NCBI GenBank assembly: GCA_003645395.1 | Contig: QNFC01000096.1 | Location: forward strand, 1 to 6,743 | DNA length: 6,743 nucleotides | Source: Gammaproteobacteria bacterium | GTDB lineage: Bacteria; Pseudomonadota; Gammaproteobacteria; Immundisolibacterales; Immundisolibacteraceae | Direction: 5' to 3' | Shown here: positions 6,354-6,743 of the stretch, in pieces | Numbering within the stretch: the stretch's first letter is position 1 | How the letters are laid out: each line of letters opens with the position of its first letter | The notes under the pieces: model-generated | Databases searched by the model: none | Told to the model about the DNA's origin: nothing | Seen by the model: only the letters and a program-made list of their open reading frames with translations | Made by a program: the position numbers and the translations under genes

Positions 6354-6743
6354 GCTCGTTAACCTGCTATCCGTCGACTGCTTGGTTTTCGCCCGCTCAA
6401 AGTAAGCTTCGCGATTTAGTCCATTTACCACTAAATCAAAATTCTCGTTAGATTGAGGGCCGGAAAATTTCGAGCCACTGGCGCGAATGCTGAAAACCTT
6501 GCTTAACCGAGGTCTTATGCGAAGTATCTAGTCAGACTTGTAGAAGCTCTCCCACCCCTGTTTTATGGGAGATTAGCGGTAATCAACTTGACGACCTCAG
6601 TTCATGGCAGACCGGGCGGGTTGAAAGATAATAGTGAGCATTTCGCACTACTGCGGTGCATCGCCAGCCTCAACCTATCACCCCATGCCCGGGTTCAAAA
6701 ATCGCCGTCGTGCCACAATCCAGGTTTCACTTCTCATCCCGAA
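6354..6743. other. Region with no supported gene, upstream of the NIT-like operon
   Basis: No convincing coding region, tRNA or mobile element is visible. A plus-strand frame is open from 6507 to the window edge (79 codons) but contains no ATG or GTG and resembles nothing I know. On the minus strand, the frame from the edge to a TGA at 6678-6680 could be the last 21 codons of a gene entering from the right. The promoter of the NIT-like operon should lie here, but I find no hexamer pair good enough to call. Confidence 0.5.
6548..6572. repeat. Perfect 7-bp inverted repeat upstream of the NIT-like operon
   Basis: TCTCCCA (6548-6554) and TGGGAGA (6566-6572) flank an 11-base loop; the arm centres are 18 bp apart. 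It lies about 195 bp upstream of the preferred start of the first NIT-like gene. No T-run follows on either strand, so a terminator is unlikely; it may be an operator or chance. Confidence 0.3.

Noticed and set aside
5970..6431. Longer version of the first NIT-like gene starting at GTG 6431
   Set aside because: The extra 26 codons look non-coding in codon use and the GTG lacks a Shine-Dalgarno, while ATG 6353 has AGCAGG at 9 bases. The longer form remains possible.
6688..6720. GGGTTCAAAA followed by GTGCCACA, reminiscent of a tRNA T-loop and 3' end
   Set aside because: The flanking bases do not form a T stem, and no D or anticodon arm or acceptor partner can be found upstream.

Overview
The window is 6.7 kb of ordinary-looking chromosomal DNA, roughly half G+C by eye. 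It carries one gene end on the plus strand and six genes on the minus strand. The proteins suggest a free-living gammaproteobacterium, possibly a marine or aquatic one: a soluble multi-PAS histidine kinase, an AEC-family permease, a ferredoxin-like Rieske protein and an E. coli FucA-like aldolase. That assignment is an inference from protein style. There is no rRNA, tRNA, CRISPR array, transposase or phage gene.

Left part (1-2950): the window opens inside a plus-strand gene whose last 150 codons are an acidic linker plus a complete receiver (REC) domain, most likely the tail of a hybrid sensor kinase. It converges on, and overlaps by 32 bp, a minus-strand gene for a 775-residue soluble histidine kinase with four predicted PAS domains, HisKA and HATPase_c, but no receiver of its own. 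A 203-bp gap upstream of the kinase holds a plausible sigma70-type promoter with a small dyad in its spacer.

Middle part (2953-4755): a two-gene minus-strand operon. It encodes an AEC (auxin efflux carrier-like) transporter and, 26 bp downstream, a 208-residue fusion of a CMD/AhpD-like helical domain lacking the usual cysteines with a C-terminal Rieske [2Fe-2S] ferredoxin domain. The 232-bp leader ahead of the operon contains a TATAAT box and a perfect 8-bp inverted repeat whose arms are two helical turns apart.

Right part (4756-6743): a second minus-strand cluster. It begins with two small soluble helical proteins that overlap by ATGA and share a gapless conserved core resembling NIT (nitrate/nitrite-sensing) domains. 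After 30 bp comes an L-fuculose-phosphate aldolase-like class II aldolase with every recognised active-site residue present. The last 390 bp contain no gene I can support.

The two most interesting items are the tandem NIT-like paralogs coupled to a class II aldolase, and the CMD-Rieske fusion partnered with a permease. Neither set gives a pathway that can be named from this window alone.
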